From: Stappia sp. ES.058 | Lineage (GTDB): Bacteria; Pseudomonadota; Alphaproteobacteria; Rhizobiales; Stappiaceae | NCBI RefSeq assembly: GCF_900105595.1 | Contig: NZ_LT629784.1 | Span: 1,860,001-1,924,000 of the forward strand | Reading direction: 5' to 3' | Length of the DNA stretch: 64,000 bases | The notes under the pieces: generated by a model | The model's input: only the letters and a program-made list of their open reading frames with translations | Told to the model about the DNA's origin: nothing | Database searches by the model: none | Made by a program: the position numbers and the translations under genes | Shown: positions 36,100-45,656 of the stretch, piece by piece | How the letters are laid out: every line of letters starts with the position of its first letter | Numbering within the stretch: the first letter of the stretch is position 1

Positions 36100-36115
36100 A
36101 TACTATATTTGGTGC
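36100..36115. promoter_or_regulatory. NrdR-box-like site 2
   Basis: ATACTATATTTGGTGC fits the NrdR consensus at about 12 of 16 positions. Together with site 1 it makes a tandem pair 31 bp apart, about 190 bp before the nrdJ start codon. NrdR is an ATP/dATP-sensing repressor of ribonucleotide reductase genes. Confidence 0.7.
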
Positions 36116-36303
36116 ACATCCAACAGATACGGATCGCGCGGCGCACGTGCGGCACCACATAACAGGGCAGCGCCTGCTTCGGCGTTCGCGTTTTCTCAAC
36201 GCGGATGCGCGGCGACGTGTTCGCCACTGACCAGACAGCGGCACGACCGCGATCACTCAACGATTGGCCCCGACGGGCCGGATGCACGTAAGGGGGCTTT
36301 AGG

Positions 36304-39300
36304 ATGAAAATCGAGCGGCGCTATACCAAGGACGGACAATCGCCCTACGCGGAGGTTCCGTTCCGGGTCGCCACCAGCGAGATCCGCAATCCGGATGGCT
36401 CGATCGTTTTCCGCCTCGAAAACATCGACGTCCCTACGCAGTTCTCCCAGGTCGCCTCAGACATCCTGGCGCAGAAGTATTTCCGCAAGGCCGGCGTGCC
36501 GGCGCGACTGAAGCCGGTCGAGGAGAACACCGTTCCCTCCTGGCTGTGGCGCAAGGAAGCGGATCTCGACGCGCTCGCAGACCTGCCCGAGGACGAGCGC
36601 TATGGGTCCGAGATCGATGCGCGCCAGGTCTTCGACCGTCTTGCCGGCACCTGGACCTACTGGGGCTGGAAGGGCGGCTATTTCGACGGGGAGGCCGATG
36701 CCCAGGCCTTCTTCGACGAACTGCGCTTCATGCTCGCGACCCAGAAGGTCGCGCCCAACAGCCCGCAGTGGTTCAACACCGGCCTGCATTGGGCCTATGG
36801 CATCGACGGCCCGAGCCAGGGCCACTTCTATGTCGACTTCGAGACCGGCGAACTGACGCGCTCGGCGACCGCCTATGAGCATCCGCAGCCGCACGCCTGC
36901 TTCATCCAGTCCGTCCAGGACGATCTGGTCAACGAGAACGGCATCATGGACCTGTGGGTTCGCGAGGCGCGCCTGTTCAAATACGGATCCGGTACCGGAT
37001 CCAACTTCTCCCGCGTGCGCGGCGAAGGCGAAAAGCTGTCGGGCGGTGGCAAGTCCTCCGGCCTGATGAGCTTCCTCAAGATCGGCGACCGGGCGGCCGG
37101 CGCGATCAAGTCGGGCGGCACCACGCGCCGCGCGGCGAAGATGGTCGTCGTCGACATCGACCATCCCGACATCGAGGATTACATCAGCTGGAAGGTCAAG
37201 GAAGAGCAGAAGGTCGCGGCGCTCGTGACCGGCTCCAAGATCTGCCAGAAGCATCTCTCCGCGATCATGCGCGCTTGCGTGAACTGCGAAGGCCATGACG
37301 GCGATTGCTTCGACCCGGCGAAGAACCCGGCCCTGAAGCGTGAAATCCGCGCGGCCAAAAAGATGATGGTGCCGGAAAATTACATCCAGCGCGTCATCCA
37401 GTTCGCCCGTCAGGGCTTCACCAAGATCGAGTTTCCAACCTACAACACGGACTGGGACTCCGAGGCCTATCTCACGGTGTCGGGCCAGAATTCCAACAAC
37501 TCCGTGCGCGTCACCGACGGCTTCCTGACTGCGGTCCTGGACGATGACGACTGGAACCTGACCGCCCGCAAGGACGGCTCTATCGCCAAGACCGTCAAGG
37601 CGCGCGAATTGTGGGAGCAGATCGGCTATGCCGCATGGGCGTCCGCCGATCCCGGCATCCAGTATCACACGACCATCAACGACTGGCACACCTGCCCGGC
37701 CTCCGGCGAGATCCGCGCGTCGAACCCCTGCTCGGAGTACATGTTCCTCGACGACACCGCTTGCAACCTCGCGTCGCTGAACCTGCTTCAGTTCCGCCAG
37801 GAAGACGGCCTTGTCGACGTGGAGAACTACGAGCACGCCGTGCGCCTGTGGACCATGGTGCTGGAAATCTCCGTGCTGATGGCGCAGTTCCCCTCGAAGG
37901 AGATCGCGGAGCTTTCCTACAAGTTCCGCACGCTCGGCCTCGGCTATGCCAACATCGGCGGCCTGCTGATGACCTCCGGCATCCCCTACGACAGCGACGA
38001 GGGCCGCGCGATCTGCGGTGCGCTGACCGCCATCATGACCGGCGTGTCCTACGCAACCTCGGCGGAGATGGCCGGCGAACTCGGCCCCTTCCCGGGCTAT
38101 GAGGAAAACGCCAGCCACATGCTGCGCGTCATGCGCAACCATCGCCGCGCCGCCTATGGCGAAACGGAGGGCTACGAGGCGCTCAACACCAATCCGGTGC
38201 CACTCGACCATGCCTCCTGCACCGACCCGCGTCTGGTCGAACGGGCCAAGATCGCCTGGGACAAGGCGCTGGATCTCGGCCAGAAGCACGGCTACAGGAA
38301 TGCGCAGTCGACGGTGATCGCGCCGACAGGCACGATCGGCCTGGTGATGGACTGCGACACCACCGGCATCGAACCGGATTTCGCACTGGTGAAGTTCAAG
38401 AAGCTGGCCGGCGGCGGCTACTTCAAGATCATCAACCGGGCTGCGCCCGCCGCCCTGCGCGGCCTCGGCTACAGCGAAAGCGAAATTGCCGAAATCGAGG
38501 CCTACGCCGTGGGCCACGGCTCGCTCGACCAGGCGCCTGCCATCAACCCCGGCAGCCTCACGGCCAAGGGCTTCGACGCCAAGGCGCTCGCGAAGATCGC
38601 CGGGTCCCTCGGCTCCGCCTTCGACATCAAGTTCGTGTTCAACCGCTGGACGCTGGGCGACGACTTCGTAACGGGCACGCTCGGCGTTCCGGCCGAGAAG
38701 CTCGACGATCCCGACTTCGACCTGTTGACGCATATCGGCTTCTCGAAGGCCGACATCGAAGCCGCCAACACCCATGTCTGCGGTGCGATGACGCTGGAGG
38801 GCGCGCCCTTCCTCAAGGAAGAGCATTACGCGGTCTTCGATTGCGCCAACCCCTGCGGGCGTCTCGGCAAGCGGTTCCTGTCGGTGGAAAGCCACATCCG
38901 CATGATGGCGGCGGCCCAGCCGTTCATCTCCGGTGCGATTTCCAAGACGATCAACATGCCGAACGACGCGGCGGTCGAGGATTGCGCCGAGGCCTACATG
39001 CTGTCCTGGCGCCTGGCGCTCAAGGCAAATGCGCTCTACCGCGACGGCTCCAAGCTGTCGCAGCCGCTGAACTCCCAGCTTCTCGCCGATGACGAGGACG
39101 ACGAGGAAGATGCGGTCGAGGCACTGATTGCCCAGCCGCAGACCGCACGGATCGAAAAGGTCGCGGAAAAGATCGTCGAGCGCATCGTGGAGCGGGTCGT
39201 GGAACGCCCGGTGCGCGAGCGCGAGAAGATGCCGGACCGCCGCAAGGGCTACACCCAGAAGGCGCGCGTCGGCGGGCACAAGGTGTATCTCACCACCGGC

Positions 39301-40032
39301 GAATACGGCGACGGCCGCATTGGCGAGATCTTCATCGACATGCACAAGGAAGGCGCCGCCTTCCGCTCGCTGATGAACAATTTCGCCATCGCGATCTCGC
39401 TCGGCCTGCAGTATGGCGTGCCGCTTGAGGAATATGTCGACGCCTTCACCTTCACCCGCTTCGAGCCGGCGGGCATGGTGCAGGGCAACGAGGCGATCAA
39501 GAACGCGACCTCGATCCTCGACTATATATTCCGTGAGCTGGCGGTGTCCTATCTCGCCCGCAACGATCTGGCGCATGTGCCGCCGGAGGCAATCGGCAAC
39601 ACGGCGATGAGCTCAGGGCCGAACGAGGGTCGCGCGAACGATCAGGGCCACAGCGGCGTCGTGTCGCGCGGCCTGGTGCGCGGCCAGACCGAGCGCTTCC
39701 GCGTTGTCAGCGCAGGCGAGGAACCGGCCGGCGCGCTCGGCAGCAGTGAGACGGCCAAGGGCGGCACGACGCTTTCGTCAGCCTCCGTCCATGGCCGCAC
39801 GGCCGCCGTGGCCACGGCGTTCAAGCGTGATGTGGAGATCGAGACGGAGACGGCGACCGATATCGGCACCGCCTCCCCCGCTCCGGTCGCCAGCCAGGCG
39901 CAGCAGATTGCCAAGGCCCGGATGCAGGGCTACGAGGGCGAGAACTGCGCGGAATGCGGCAACTTCACCATGGTCAGGAACGGCACCTGCCTGAAGTGCG
40001 ACACCTGCGGCTCGACGAGCGGCTGCAGCTGA
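36304..40032 (+). CDS. nrdJ: Vitamin B12-dependent (class II) ribonucleoside-diphosphate reductase
   Basis: Makes deoxyribonucleotides using adenosylcobalamin as radical source, without oxygen. The 1242 residues start [20 protein letters not shown]; the catalytic domain includes [29 protein letters not shown], the radical-site Cys in [20 protein letters not shown] and [25 protein letters not shown] domain begins near [20 protein letters not shown], preceded by an unusual Glu/Arg/Val-rich repeat segment ([18 protein letters not shown]). The C-terminus has a Cys cluster ([24 protein letters not shown]) likely serving as zinc or redox site. Two NrdR-like boxes lie upstream. Confidence 0.96.
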   Translation: MKIERRYTKDGQSPYAEVPFRVATSEIRNPDGSIVFRLENIDVPTQFSQVASDILAQKYFRKAGVPARLKPVEENTVPSWLWRKEADLDALADLPEDERYGSEIDARQVFDRLAGTWTYWGWKGGYFDGEADAQAFFDELRFMLATQKVAPNSPQWFNTGLHWAYGIDGPSQGHFYVDFETGELTRSATAYEHPQPHACFIQSVQDDLVNENGIMDLWVREARLFKYGSGTGSNFSRVRGEGEKLSGGGKSSGLMSFLKIGDRAAGAIKSGGTTRRAAKMVVVDIDHPDIEDYISWKVKEEQKVAALVTGSKICQKHLSAIMRACVNCEGHDGDCFDPAKNPALKREIRAAKKMMVPENYIQRVIQFARQGFTKIEFPTYNTDWDSEAYLTVSGQNSNNSVRVTDGFLTAVLDDDDWNLTARKDGSIAKTVKARELWEQIGYAAWASADPGIQYHTTINDWHTCPASGEIRASNPCSEYMFLDDTACNLASLNLLQFRQEDGLVDVENYEHAVRLWTMVLEISVLMAQFPSKEIAELSYKFRTLGLGYANIGGLLMTSGIPYDSDEGRAICGALTAIMTGVSYATSAEMAGELGPFPGYEENASHMLRVMRNHRRAAYGETEGYEALNTNPVPLDHASCTDPRLVERAKIAWDKALDLGQKHGYRNAQSTVIAPTGTIGLVMDCDTTGIEPDFALVKFKKLAGGGYFKIINRAAPAALRGLGYSESEIAEIEAYAVGHGSLDQAPAINPGSLTAKGFDAKALAKIAGSLGSAFDIKFVFNRWTLGDDFVTGTLGVPAEKLDDPDFDLLTHIGFSKADIEAANTHVCGAMTLEGAPFLKEEHYAVFDCANPCGRLGKRFLSVESHIRMMAAAQPFISGAISKTINMPNDAAVEDCAEAYMLSWRLALKANALYRDGSKLSQPLNSQLLADDEDDEEDAVEALIAQPQTARIEKVAEKIVERIVERVVERPVREREKMPDRRKGYTQKARVGGHKVYLTTGEYGDGRIGEIFIDMHKEGAAFRSLMNNFAIAISLGLQYGVPLEEYVDAFTFTRFEPAGMVQGNEAIKNATSILDYIFRELAVSYLARNDLAHVPPEAIGNTAMSSGPNEGRANDQGHSGVVSRGLVRGQTERFRVVSAGEEPAGALGSSETAKGGTTLSSASVHGRTAAVATAFKRDVEIETETATDIGTASPAPVASQAQQIAKARMQGYEGENCAECGNFTMVRNGTCLKCDTCGSTSGCS

Positions 40033-40067
40033 GGCGGTTGCGCCTTAAGCAAGACGACGACAATGAG

Positions 40068-40092
40068 ACGGGCGCCTTCGGGCGCCCGTTTT
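40068..40092 (+). terminator. Intrinsic terminator of nrdJ
   Basis: Nine-bp stem ACGGGCGCC / GGCGCCCGT closed by a UUCG tetraloop and followed by TTTT, 36 bp past the nrdJ stop codon. Textbook form. Confidence 0.92.
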
Positions 40093-40211
40093 GCATTGAA
40101 GCCTTCGATTGTTTGAACGGCCCCGACCTCCTTCATAGACCGCCGTGAAATAATCCCCGGTAGAGACAATCAATTTATGATTGCATTCGGTCTGTCCTTG
40201 GAGATCATGGC

Positions 40212-40610
40212 ATGGATGAGTTTTTTGGAGCGACTGTCGGCTCCGCGCTGCGGTCTTGCCTCGAGGCGAAATACCCCCGCGAGGCCTGCACGCATAACCA
40301 GAAGCAACCAACGGAATCAAAAGGCCGGGGAGGATCCCTTGCCGCCCCGCCCGGAAACTGGGGGCCGTGGGAAACTGTTTTCGATCGAGTGGCCGGACCC
40401 GCGCGAACCCTGCGTATCGATTTCAAAACCACCACCGAAACGCCCTCGACCTTCAGCGTCGAAATCCAGGGCGGGAACGGTCAAAATTTCGAACGACTGG
40501 GCCCCGGGTCGGCAACCGTTCGCTTGACGGAAAACACGACGACGGAAATCAGAATGCGGGCGCGCAGCCACGGAATCATTGCCCAGAGAATACTGGTCTC
40601 GATCATCTGA
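40212..40610 (+). CDS. Unknown 132-residue protein
   Basis: Starts MDEFFGATVGSALRSCLEAK at ATG 40212 with TTGGAG seven bases upstream. The first 45 residues contain two Cys (SCLEAKYPREACTH); the C-terminal 80 residues look like an all-beta domain, with alternating strands (TLRIDFKTTT, TFSVEIQGG, ATVRLTENTT, EIRMRARSH, RILVSII). There is no signal peptide or membrane span. I recognise no family. Upstream, an AT-rich CAATCA-N5-TGATTG inverted repeat at 40167-40183 could be an operator. The next gene starts 19 bp after the stop, so the two likely form an operon. Confidence 0.55.
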   Translation: MDEFFGATVGSALRSCLEAKYPREACTHNQKQPTESKGRGGSLAAPPGNWGPWETVFDRVAGPARTLRIDFKTTTETPSTFSVEIQGGNGQNFERLGPGSATVRLTENTTTEIRMRARSHGIIAQRILVSII

Positions 40611-40629
40611 AGCGAGAAGGACAGGCGAA

Positions 40630-41280
40630 GTGGTCGGAGCGATACTAGGTTCTTGCAAAGGCTTTTGCCTGACCCTCACCTGCGCTCTCTCGCTTGTGCA
40701 GCCGGTTTCGGCGCAAAACGACATGACGCTCTTCCTCCTGAAATCGCGACATGTGATCAAGTCCACGGACATCGAAGAGATCCGACCGCCCGACGGCTGG
40801 AGCGTCAACAAGGAGTCGCCGTCAATAAGGCTGAAGCCTGATGCCTCCGCCGCTTTGAGAGCCTACACGCAAGCGCGTGTCGGCGAACGCATCAGCGTCG
40901 TCATCTACGACCGGCGCGTGTCGGACAACACGCTTGTCGCAGACGCGATTGGTGGCGAGCGCATGTCGCTCTTCGGCTTACCCGAGCTTGAAGACAAGAT
41001 GCTGCTTGACGCGATGGCCATCCGCCCGCTTCCCGAGTTCACGGTCGTCATGGCCTACCAGACGAGCACGGAGATCCCCGTCGCCATCGACGATTTGCTG
41101 GTTCCCGAGCCCGGAAAACCCGGCCATCACTTCAAACTCAAAACCGAGACGGTCGCGCAAATCGCGGATCTGGCGATAGATCTCAGTCCGGAGACGGCAG
41201 TGCTGATCTACGACAACCAGTTTCTTGCCTACGCCTGGGACTACGATCCCGACACGGGCGTGCTCCGCGTCGGGCATTGA
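40630..41280 (+). CDS. Exported protein with SecD-P1-head-like repeats, function unknown
   Basis: 216 residues from GTG 40630, chosen because GAAGGA lies upstream and a signal peptide (MVGAILGSCKGFCLTLTCAL to VSAQ, about residue 28) follows. Residues 64-118 (PSIRLKPDASAALRAYTQ, VGERISVVIYDRRVS, IGGERMSLFG) resemble the SecDF P1-head subdomain, whose pattern is a strand, a helix ending at VG, then IVLDGRVISAP. Residues 166-212 (HHFKLKTETVAQIADLA, ETAVLIYDNQFLAYAW) look like a second copy. There are no membrane spans apart from the signal peptide, so this is not SecD itself. Role unknown. Confidence 0.6.
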   Translation: MVGAILGSCKGFCLTLTCALSLVQPVSAQNDMTLFLLKSRHVIKSTDIEEIRPPDGWSVNKESPSIRLKPDASAALRAYTQARVGERISVVIYDRRVSDNTLVADAIGGERMSLFGLPELEDKMLLDAMAIRPLPEFTVVMAYQTSTEIPVAIDDLLVPEPGKPGHHFKLKTETVAQIADLAIDLSPETAVLIYDNQFLAYAWDYDPDTGVLRVGH

Positions 41281-41353
41281 TTGCGCCCGATTGCTGTCAT
41301 CATATCGCGCGCATGCTCCGCGTGAGGACGACGCGTTCAGGCGTTCTTGCTGA

Positions 41354-41388
41354 AAGGGCCGGTCTCGATGATCCCGAGACCGGCCCTT
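41354..41388. terminator. Strong hairpin between convergent genes, probable bidirectional terminator
   Basis: A perfect 14-bp stem AAGGGCCGGTCTCG / CGAGACCGGCCCTT with a seven-base loop, placed between the convergent 40630-41280 gene and the FKBP gene. The U-tracts on either side are weak, so termination may depend on stem strength or the hairpin may protect mRNA 3' ends. Confidence 0.6.
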
Positions 41389-41406
41389 GAGATGGTCAGC
41401 CCGACG

Positions 41407-41835
41407 TCAGGCGATCTTGACGAGTTCCACGTCGAAGGTCAGCGCCTTGCCGGCCAGCGGATGGTTGGCGTCGAGCAGCACCTTGTCCTCGGTCACATCG
41501 GCGATGACGACGTCCATGGTCTGGCCGTCCTGCGTCTGCACCTGAAGCGGGGTGCCGGGATCGGTCGGGATATGGTCGGGAAAATTGGCCCGGTCGACGG
41601 CCTGGACGCGGTCGGGCACGTGCGCGCCATAGGCGTCTTCCGGCTCGATGCGCACCTTGCGCTTTTCGCCGACCGCCATGCCGGTCACACCGTCATTGAG
41701 GCCGGGGATGATCTGACCGGATCCCAGTTCGAAGGACAGCGGATCGCGGCCTTCCGAACTGTCGAAGACGGTGCCGTCATCCAGCGTGCCCGTGTAATGG
41801 AGATGCAGCGTGTCGCCCGGCTTGGCTTGTGTCAT
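41407..41835 (-). CDS. FKBP-type peptidyl-prolyl cis-trans isomerase (SlyD-like)
   Basis: Protein-folding catalyst. The 142 residues start MTQAKPGDTLHLHYTGTLDD and show the FKBP core GTVFDSSEGRDPLSFELG, SGQIIPGLNDGVTGMAVGEK and a C-terminal LAGKALTFDVELVKI. Between them is a chaperone-type insert (about residues 70-125, YGAHVPDRVQAVDRANFPD onward), which places it with SlyD/FkpB proteins, but it lacks the His-rich metal-binding tail of E. coli SlyD. It is cytoplasmic, as no signal peptide is present. Start at 41835 matches the family. Confidence 0.93.
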   Translation of the reverse strand: MTQAKPGDTLHLHYTGTLDDGTVFDSSEGRDPLSFELGSGQIIPGLNDGVTGMAVGEKRKVRIEPEDAYGAHVPDRVQAVDRANFPDHIPTDPGTPLQVQTQDGQTMDVVIADVTEDKVLLDANHPLAGKALTFDVELVKIA

Positions 41836-42082
41836 GAAGAAGTCTCTTTCGGGAAAGTGTGGGTTTGACGAGACCCGGTGAAACGTCGGGTGCTCAGTCG
41901 CTCGATTCACAGGCTCGCAAGTCTGCCGGGCGATGTAAACCCCAAGATTTCGGGCGATCCGATAAGCCGGTCGAGTGCACCGGCCGCATCCGCGTTACGC
42001 ATTTGATCTTCGCAGCCCGCCGACAGCAGGCTCACTCACCGGATGCTCACCTTCGCGATGCTGCCGCGATGCCGGCCTCCCC

Positions 42083-42718
42083 TTACGCTTTTCGTGCAAC
42101 CACGAAATGCGCCGGCGGCTTTTTCGGGAAAGTGCCGGTCTCGACGATCTCGAAACCGCCCTCCACGATGATCGCCTCAAGTTCCTGTGCCTTCAGGAAA
42201 TGGACCAGCGGCGCCATGCCGAAGACGCGCATCACGGGAATGATGAAGCGAAAGACCGGGTTCATGTCGCCGAGACAGACGGTCTTGGAAATGAACAGGC
42301 CATCCGGGCGCAGGTGCTCCGCGATCTGCGCGACCGCCGCCCGCGGATCTTCCGTCAGATGCAGCAGGCTGAACGCCAGTACGGCATCGTAGGGCGTGTC
42401 GTCTTCCGGCAGATCGCTCAGGGCCGCCTTGAGAAAACGGACCTTCGTGTCGTTCGCCGCGGCCGCCTTTTCCAGCGCGATGTCGATCATCTCCTCGGAG
42501 AGATCGCTCGCCGTATAGGCACCGACGCAATCGGCGAGCTTGAACGCAGTCGTGCCGGTGCCGCAGCCGACCTCCAGCACCCGCTCGAAGCCGTCGATAT
42601 GGACGCGCACCCGCTCCAGCGTGTGGGCATAAGCCGCTTCATCGCCGACGGCACGCGCGGCATATTTGCGCGCGGCCTTGTTCCAGAACCGCCGGCTGGT
42701 CTCCTTGACCGAACTCAT
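42083..42718 (-). CDS. Class I SAM-dependent methyltransferase
   Basis: 211 residues starting MSSVKETSRRFWNKAARKYA. The SAM-binding fold shows VLEVGCGTGTTAFKLAD (motif I), YTASDLSEEMIDIAL (motif II) and YDAVLAFSLLHLTEDPRAAV (motif IV/post). This is a Methyltransf_11-type enzyme; the substrate cannot be told from sequence. The start has GAGG eight bases upstream. It is codirectional with the DD-carboxypeptidase gene, which lies 53 bp upstream, so the two may be cotranscribed. Confidence 0.85.
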   Translation of the reverse strand: MSSVKETSRRFWNKAARKYAARAVGDEAAYAHTLERVRVHIDGFERVLEVGCGTGTTAFKLADCVGAYTASDLSEEMIDIALEKAAAANDTKVRFLKAALSDLPEDDTPYDAVLAFSLLHLTEDPRAAVAQIAEHLRPDGLFISKTVCLGDMNPVFRFIIPVMRVFGMAPLVHFLKAQELEAIIVEGGFEIVETGTFPKKPPAHFVVARKA

Positions 42719-42771
42719 CTCGATAGCCTCGATTTTTGCCGCAAGAGGAGCGAGCCTCAACCGGATGTCTG

Positions 42772-43746
42772 TTACAGGTAACGTTCCAGCAGCGCGGTGA
42801 CTTCGCTGTCGCGCGCGCGCTCGCTCTTCCCGCCGATTACAACGGCGATCACACGCTTGCCACCGCGACGGGCGGAGACCGCGAGATTGTAGCCCGACAG
42901 GCGGATATAGCCGGTCTTGATGCCGTCGACGCCGGCGACACGGCCCAGAAGGTTGTTGGTCGCCTCGAAGGTGCGGCCATTGTAGGTGAAGGACCGTGCG
43001 GTGAAGGCGCGCGCACGCCCCGAATGACGGCTTTTCAGGGCGCGTGCCAGGATCGCCATGTCGCGGGCCGTCGTCACCTGACGCGTGTCCGGCAGGCCCG
43101 AGGCATTCACGAACCGCGTCCGTCGCATGCCGAGCGACCGTGCCTTGGCGGTCATCCGCGCGGCGAAGGCACTTTCGGAACCGGCAAGGTTTTCCGCCAC
43201 AACCACCGCAACGTCATTGGCCGATTTTACCGCCAGCGCCTGTACCGCCTGACGCACCGCGATCGTCGTACCAGCCTTCACGCCAATCTTGGCCGGGGGC
43301 TGACGCGCGGCGTTCTGGGACACCTCAAGCGCGCTGTCGAGCGACAGCCGACCGCTATCGAGCGCATCGAACAGAAGGTAGAGCGTCATCATCTTGGTCA
43401 GCGAAGCGGGATAGCGCAGCCCGTCCGCCGCCTCTTCGTAGAGCACAGCCCCGCTCACGGCATCGACCACGATCGCGGCATGGGCCCGCGGCGCGGCCTC
43501 GCCGCCGGGCGCCAATCCCAGTTCCGCAACCTGGCCCGGCATTTCCGGCAAGGGTGCAGCCTCGACGGCCGCCACCGCAGGCATGGCACCGCGATCGACC
43601 GACCCACCCTGCGGCGGCGCCGTCTGGCAGGCGGCAAGCGTAAGAGACGCGGCCGCAAACACGGCGACAAGCCGCTTGCGCAAGCCGGTGCGTGACCCGA
43701 CGGTTGCCAGCTCATCACTCGAAGATTGGACAGAGACAGGGCCCAC
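42772..43746 (-). CDS. D-alanyl-D-alanine carboxypeptidase (S11 family) lipoprotein
   Basis: Penicillin-binding protein trimming the terminal D-Ala of peptidoglycan stem peptides. The 324 residues carry all three active-site motifs: SxxK as PASLTKMMTLY, SxN as VKSANDVAVVVAE and KTG as GIKTGYIRLSGY. The N-terminus has a signal sequence with a lipobox (AAASLTLAAC, Cys near residue 40), so it should be lipid-anchored rather than held by the usual C-terminal helix, which is absent. GTG 43746 is preferred because AAGGAG lies six bases upstream. Confidence 0.9.
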   Translation of the reverse strand: MGPVSVQSSSDELATVGSRTGLRKRLVAVFAAASLTLAACQTAPPQGGSVDRGAMPAVAAVEAAPLPEMPGQVAELGLAPGGEAAPRAHAAIVVDAVSGAVLYEEAADGLRYPASLTKMMTLYLLFDALDSGRLSLDSALEVSQNAARQPPAKIGVKAGTTIAVRQAVQALAVKSANDVAVVVAENLAGSESAFAARMTAKARSLGMRRTRFVNASGLPDTRQVTTARDMAILARALKSRHSGRARAFTARSFTYNGRTFEATNNLLGRVAGVDGIKTGYIRLSGYNLAVSARRGGKRVIAVVIGGKSERARDSEVTALLERYL

Positions 43747-43889
43747 GGGGCGCTCCTTTGCGGTGAAAGCGGCGCCACCATAGCGAAACGGTCCACGGAC
43801 ACAAGGAAGCGGAAGCGCGGACAGGGCTGTGATGTCGAGAAATTCCGCGAGCAAAAGGCGGCGGTGACGCAGGACGCGACCGCTGGCGA

Positions 43890-45506
43890 CTACGCGACCT
43901 GTGCGTCGTCCGCGATCATGTCACTCTCGCCCTCACCTTCACCGCGCCCGCCGGAGAGCGCCTGTGCAAGGTCGATAAAGAGTTTCGCGGGGAGCGGCGG
44001 AGCAAAAATATAACCCTGCGCAGCTGAAACGCCCAATTCGCGCAGGCGTTCGATCTGCTCAATCGTCTCCACGCCCTCGGCGATGATGCCCATCCCGAGG
44101 TTGTCCGCGAGCTCGACCATTGTGTCGACGATCGTTGTCGAATTGTCATCTGTTCCGAGGCTGTCGATGAACATCTTGTCGATCTTGATGATGTCGATCC
44201 CGAGCTTTTGCAGATAGGCGAAGCCGCCGTGACCGGTTCCCACATCGTCCAGCGCCACGCGAACGCCGATGGCCTGCATCTCGGCGATGATCTTGCGCGC
44301 CGTTTCCATATCGGACAACGGCTGGCGTTCGGTCACTTCCATGACGATCTGCTGGAAGGCGATCTTCGATTGGCCATAGATCTGCTGGATATCCTCAATG
44401 ACCTGACGATCTTCGAAGTGACCGGCAAAGAGGTTGACCGAGAGCTTGAATTCCGGATTCTCGTAATAAAGATCGCCGACTTCCTCACACGTCTTGCGCA
44501 TGATCTGGCGGGTCATCTCGAAAATGTGCCCCGAGGTCTCGGCGAAAGTCATGAAGGCGCCGGGAGAAATCACCGACCCATCGGGCCTCGCCCACCGCAT
44601 CAAAACCTCGCAGCCACGCAGGCGTCCGGTCTCGATGTCCATCACCGGCTGGTAGTAAGGCACAAACTCGCCCTTGCGGATCGCCTGGACGAACTCGTCC
44701 TCGGCCTCGCTTTCCGGGCGCCAGGAAAACCAGACGCCGACCGCCACGAAAAGAACGGCAAAGCCGACGCAGGCGATCGCCGCGACGACCTTGAGGTCGC
44801 GGACGAGATTGTCGGCGGCCGAAGCCGGTGCCGTCACCACCGCAATCATCGGGTATTTGGTTGACTGCACTTCGGCGATGAGCTCATCGCTTTCGCCATG
44901 TCCGTCGCGCTGTGCGGTCTCCCCCGACCGCAACCACACCACACCGTCTCCGAGTTGAAGTTCGACAAGCCGATGCGCCCGCAGATAGTCGGGACCAGGA
45001 TCAATGGAAATCGCCACCGGGGAAATTTCTGCCAGCAAGCGATTTCCCTTGCCGATCCGCCAGCTCACAAGTGCAACCCGTGTCCCCTCGAACGCCCTGT
45101 CGCGCATTCCGATGCCGACAAGCGGCGCATCCGATTTCAAGACCGGCAATATCGCCTCGCCCGAGGTCGGCATCTCCGGAACGTTGCACATCAGCACACC
45201 GGACGCATTCACCACCCCGATCATCTGAACGAACGGAGCGGAGACAACGCCGGCATGGAACGCGGTGCGATCCACCGGTGCACAGGTGACAGTTCCGCCC
45301 TGATGCAGATTCTGCAGGATGGACACGGCGTCGCCGATGGCCTTTTCGGCACGCAGGACGTAGCGTTCGGCAATTGCCGTCATTTCCGCCTGCGCCTGGG
45401 TGACCGCGTAGTTGTTCAAGACATAGTTGGCCGCCACGAGCGGCGCGAGCGCCAAAGCCAGTGCAATCAACAACGTCCTGAAAAAAAGGGTATAGCGATG
45501 CGACAC
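43890..45506 (-). CDS. EAL-domain c-di-GMP phosphodiesterase with periplasmic CSS-type sensor
   Basis: A 538-residue membrane protein. The N-terminal helix (TLLIALALALAPLVAANYV) and a second helix (VVAAIACVGFAVLFVAVGVW, about residues 240-260) bracket a periplasmic domain with two Cys (GGTVTCAP, GVLMCNVP), as in CSS-motif sensors that respond to redox state. The EAL domain keeps the catalytic residues: EVLMRW for EAL, SVNLFAGHFED, VMEVTER, ALDDVGTG, IIKIDKMFI and AEGVET. It should therefore degrade c-di-GMP to pGpG. The window also has a diguanylate cyclase at 24570-25628. Confidence 0.9.
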   Translation of the reverse strand: MSHRYTLFFRTLLIALALALAPLVAANYVLNNYAVTQAQAEMTAIAERYVLRAEKAIGDAVSILQNLHQGGTVTCAPVDRTAFHAGVVSAPFVQMIGVVNASGVLMCNVPEMPTSGEAILPVLKSDAPLVGIGMRDRAFEGTRVALVSWRIGKGNRLLAEISPVAISIDPGPDYLRAHRLVELQLGDGVVWLRSGETAQRDGHGESDELIAEVQSTKYPMIAVVTAPASAADNLVRDLKVVAAIACVGFAVLFVAVGVWFSWRPESEAEDEFVQAIRKGEFVPYYQPVMDIETGRLRGCEVLMRWARPDGSVISPGAFMTFAETSGHIFEMTRQIMRKTCEEVGDLYYENPEFKLSVNLFAGHFEDRQVIEDIQQIYGQSKIAFQQIVMEVTERQPLSDMETARKIIAEMQAIGVRVALDDVGTGHGGFAYLQKLGIDIIKIDKMFIDSLGTDDNSTTIVDTMVELADNLGMGIIAEGVETIEQIERLRELGVSAAQGYIFAPPLPAKLFIDLAQALSGGRGEGEGESDMIADDAQVA

Positions 45507-45656
45507 GGCACGTCCTGGATTAAAGCAGCGCCGCCACTATGCCCAAGCTTTGTAAATGACACCTGAAGAACGGGCGTCCGCTTTGACAAAACATGACAAT
45601 TTCGATCAGAAATCATCAGGAACCAATGATCTCGGATTGCAGGAACGGGGAATTCC

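Larger units (their letters stand above)
35582..36303. other. 722-bp divergent intergenic region before nrdJ
   Basis: The longest gap in the window. It holds a perfect 17-bp palindrome at 35658-35674, a 14-bp palindrome CCTGGCGCGCCAGG at 35874-35887, and two NrdR-like boxes at 36069-36115. Open frames through it lack convincing ribosome-binding sites or similarity. I found no cobalamin riboswitch. The span 35690-36060 otherwise shows nothing I can name; a small RNA is possible. Confidence 0.5.

Noticed and set aside
36116..36303. Possible cobalamin riboswitch before the B12-dependent reductase (a GCCACTG near 36220)
   Set aside because: The other conserved B12-box elements and pairing partners are absent, so the short match is likely chance.
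36457..39576. 1039-codon open frame antisense to nrdJ
   Set aside because: It is the complement of a highly biased, well-identified gene; no domain or ribosome-binding site supports it.
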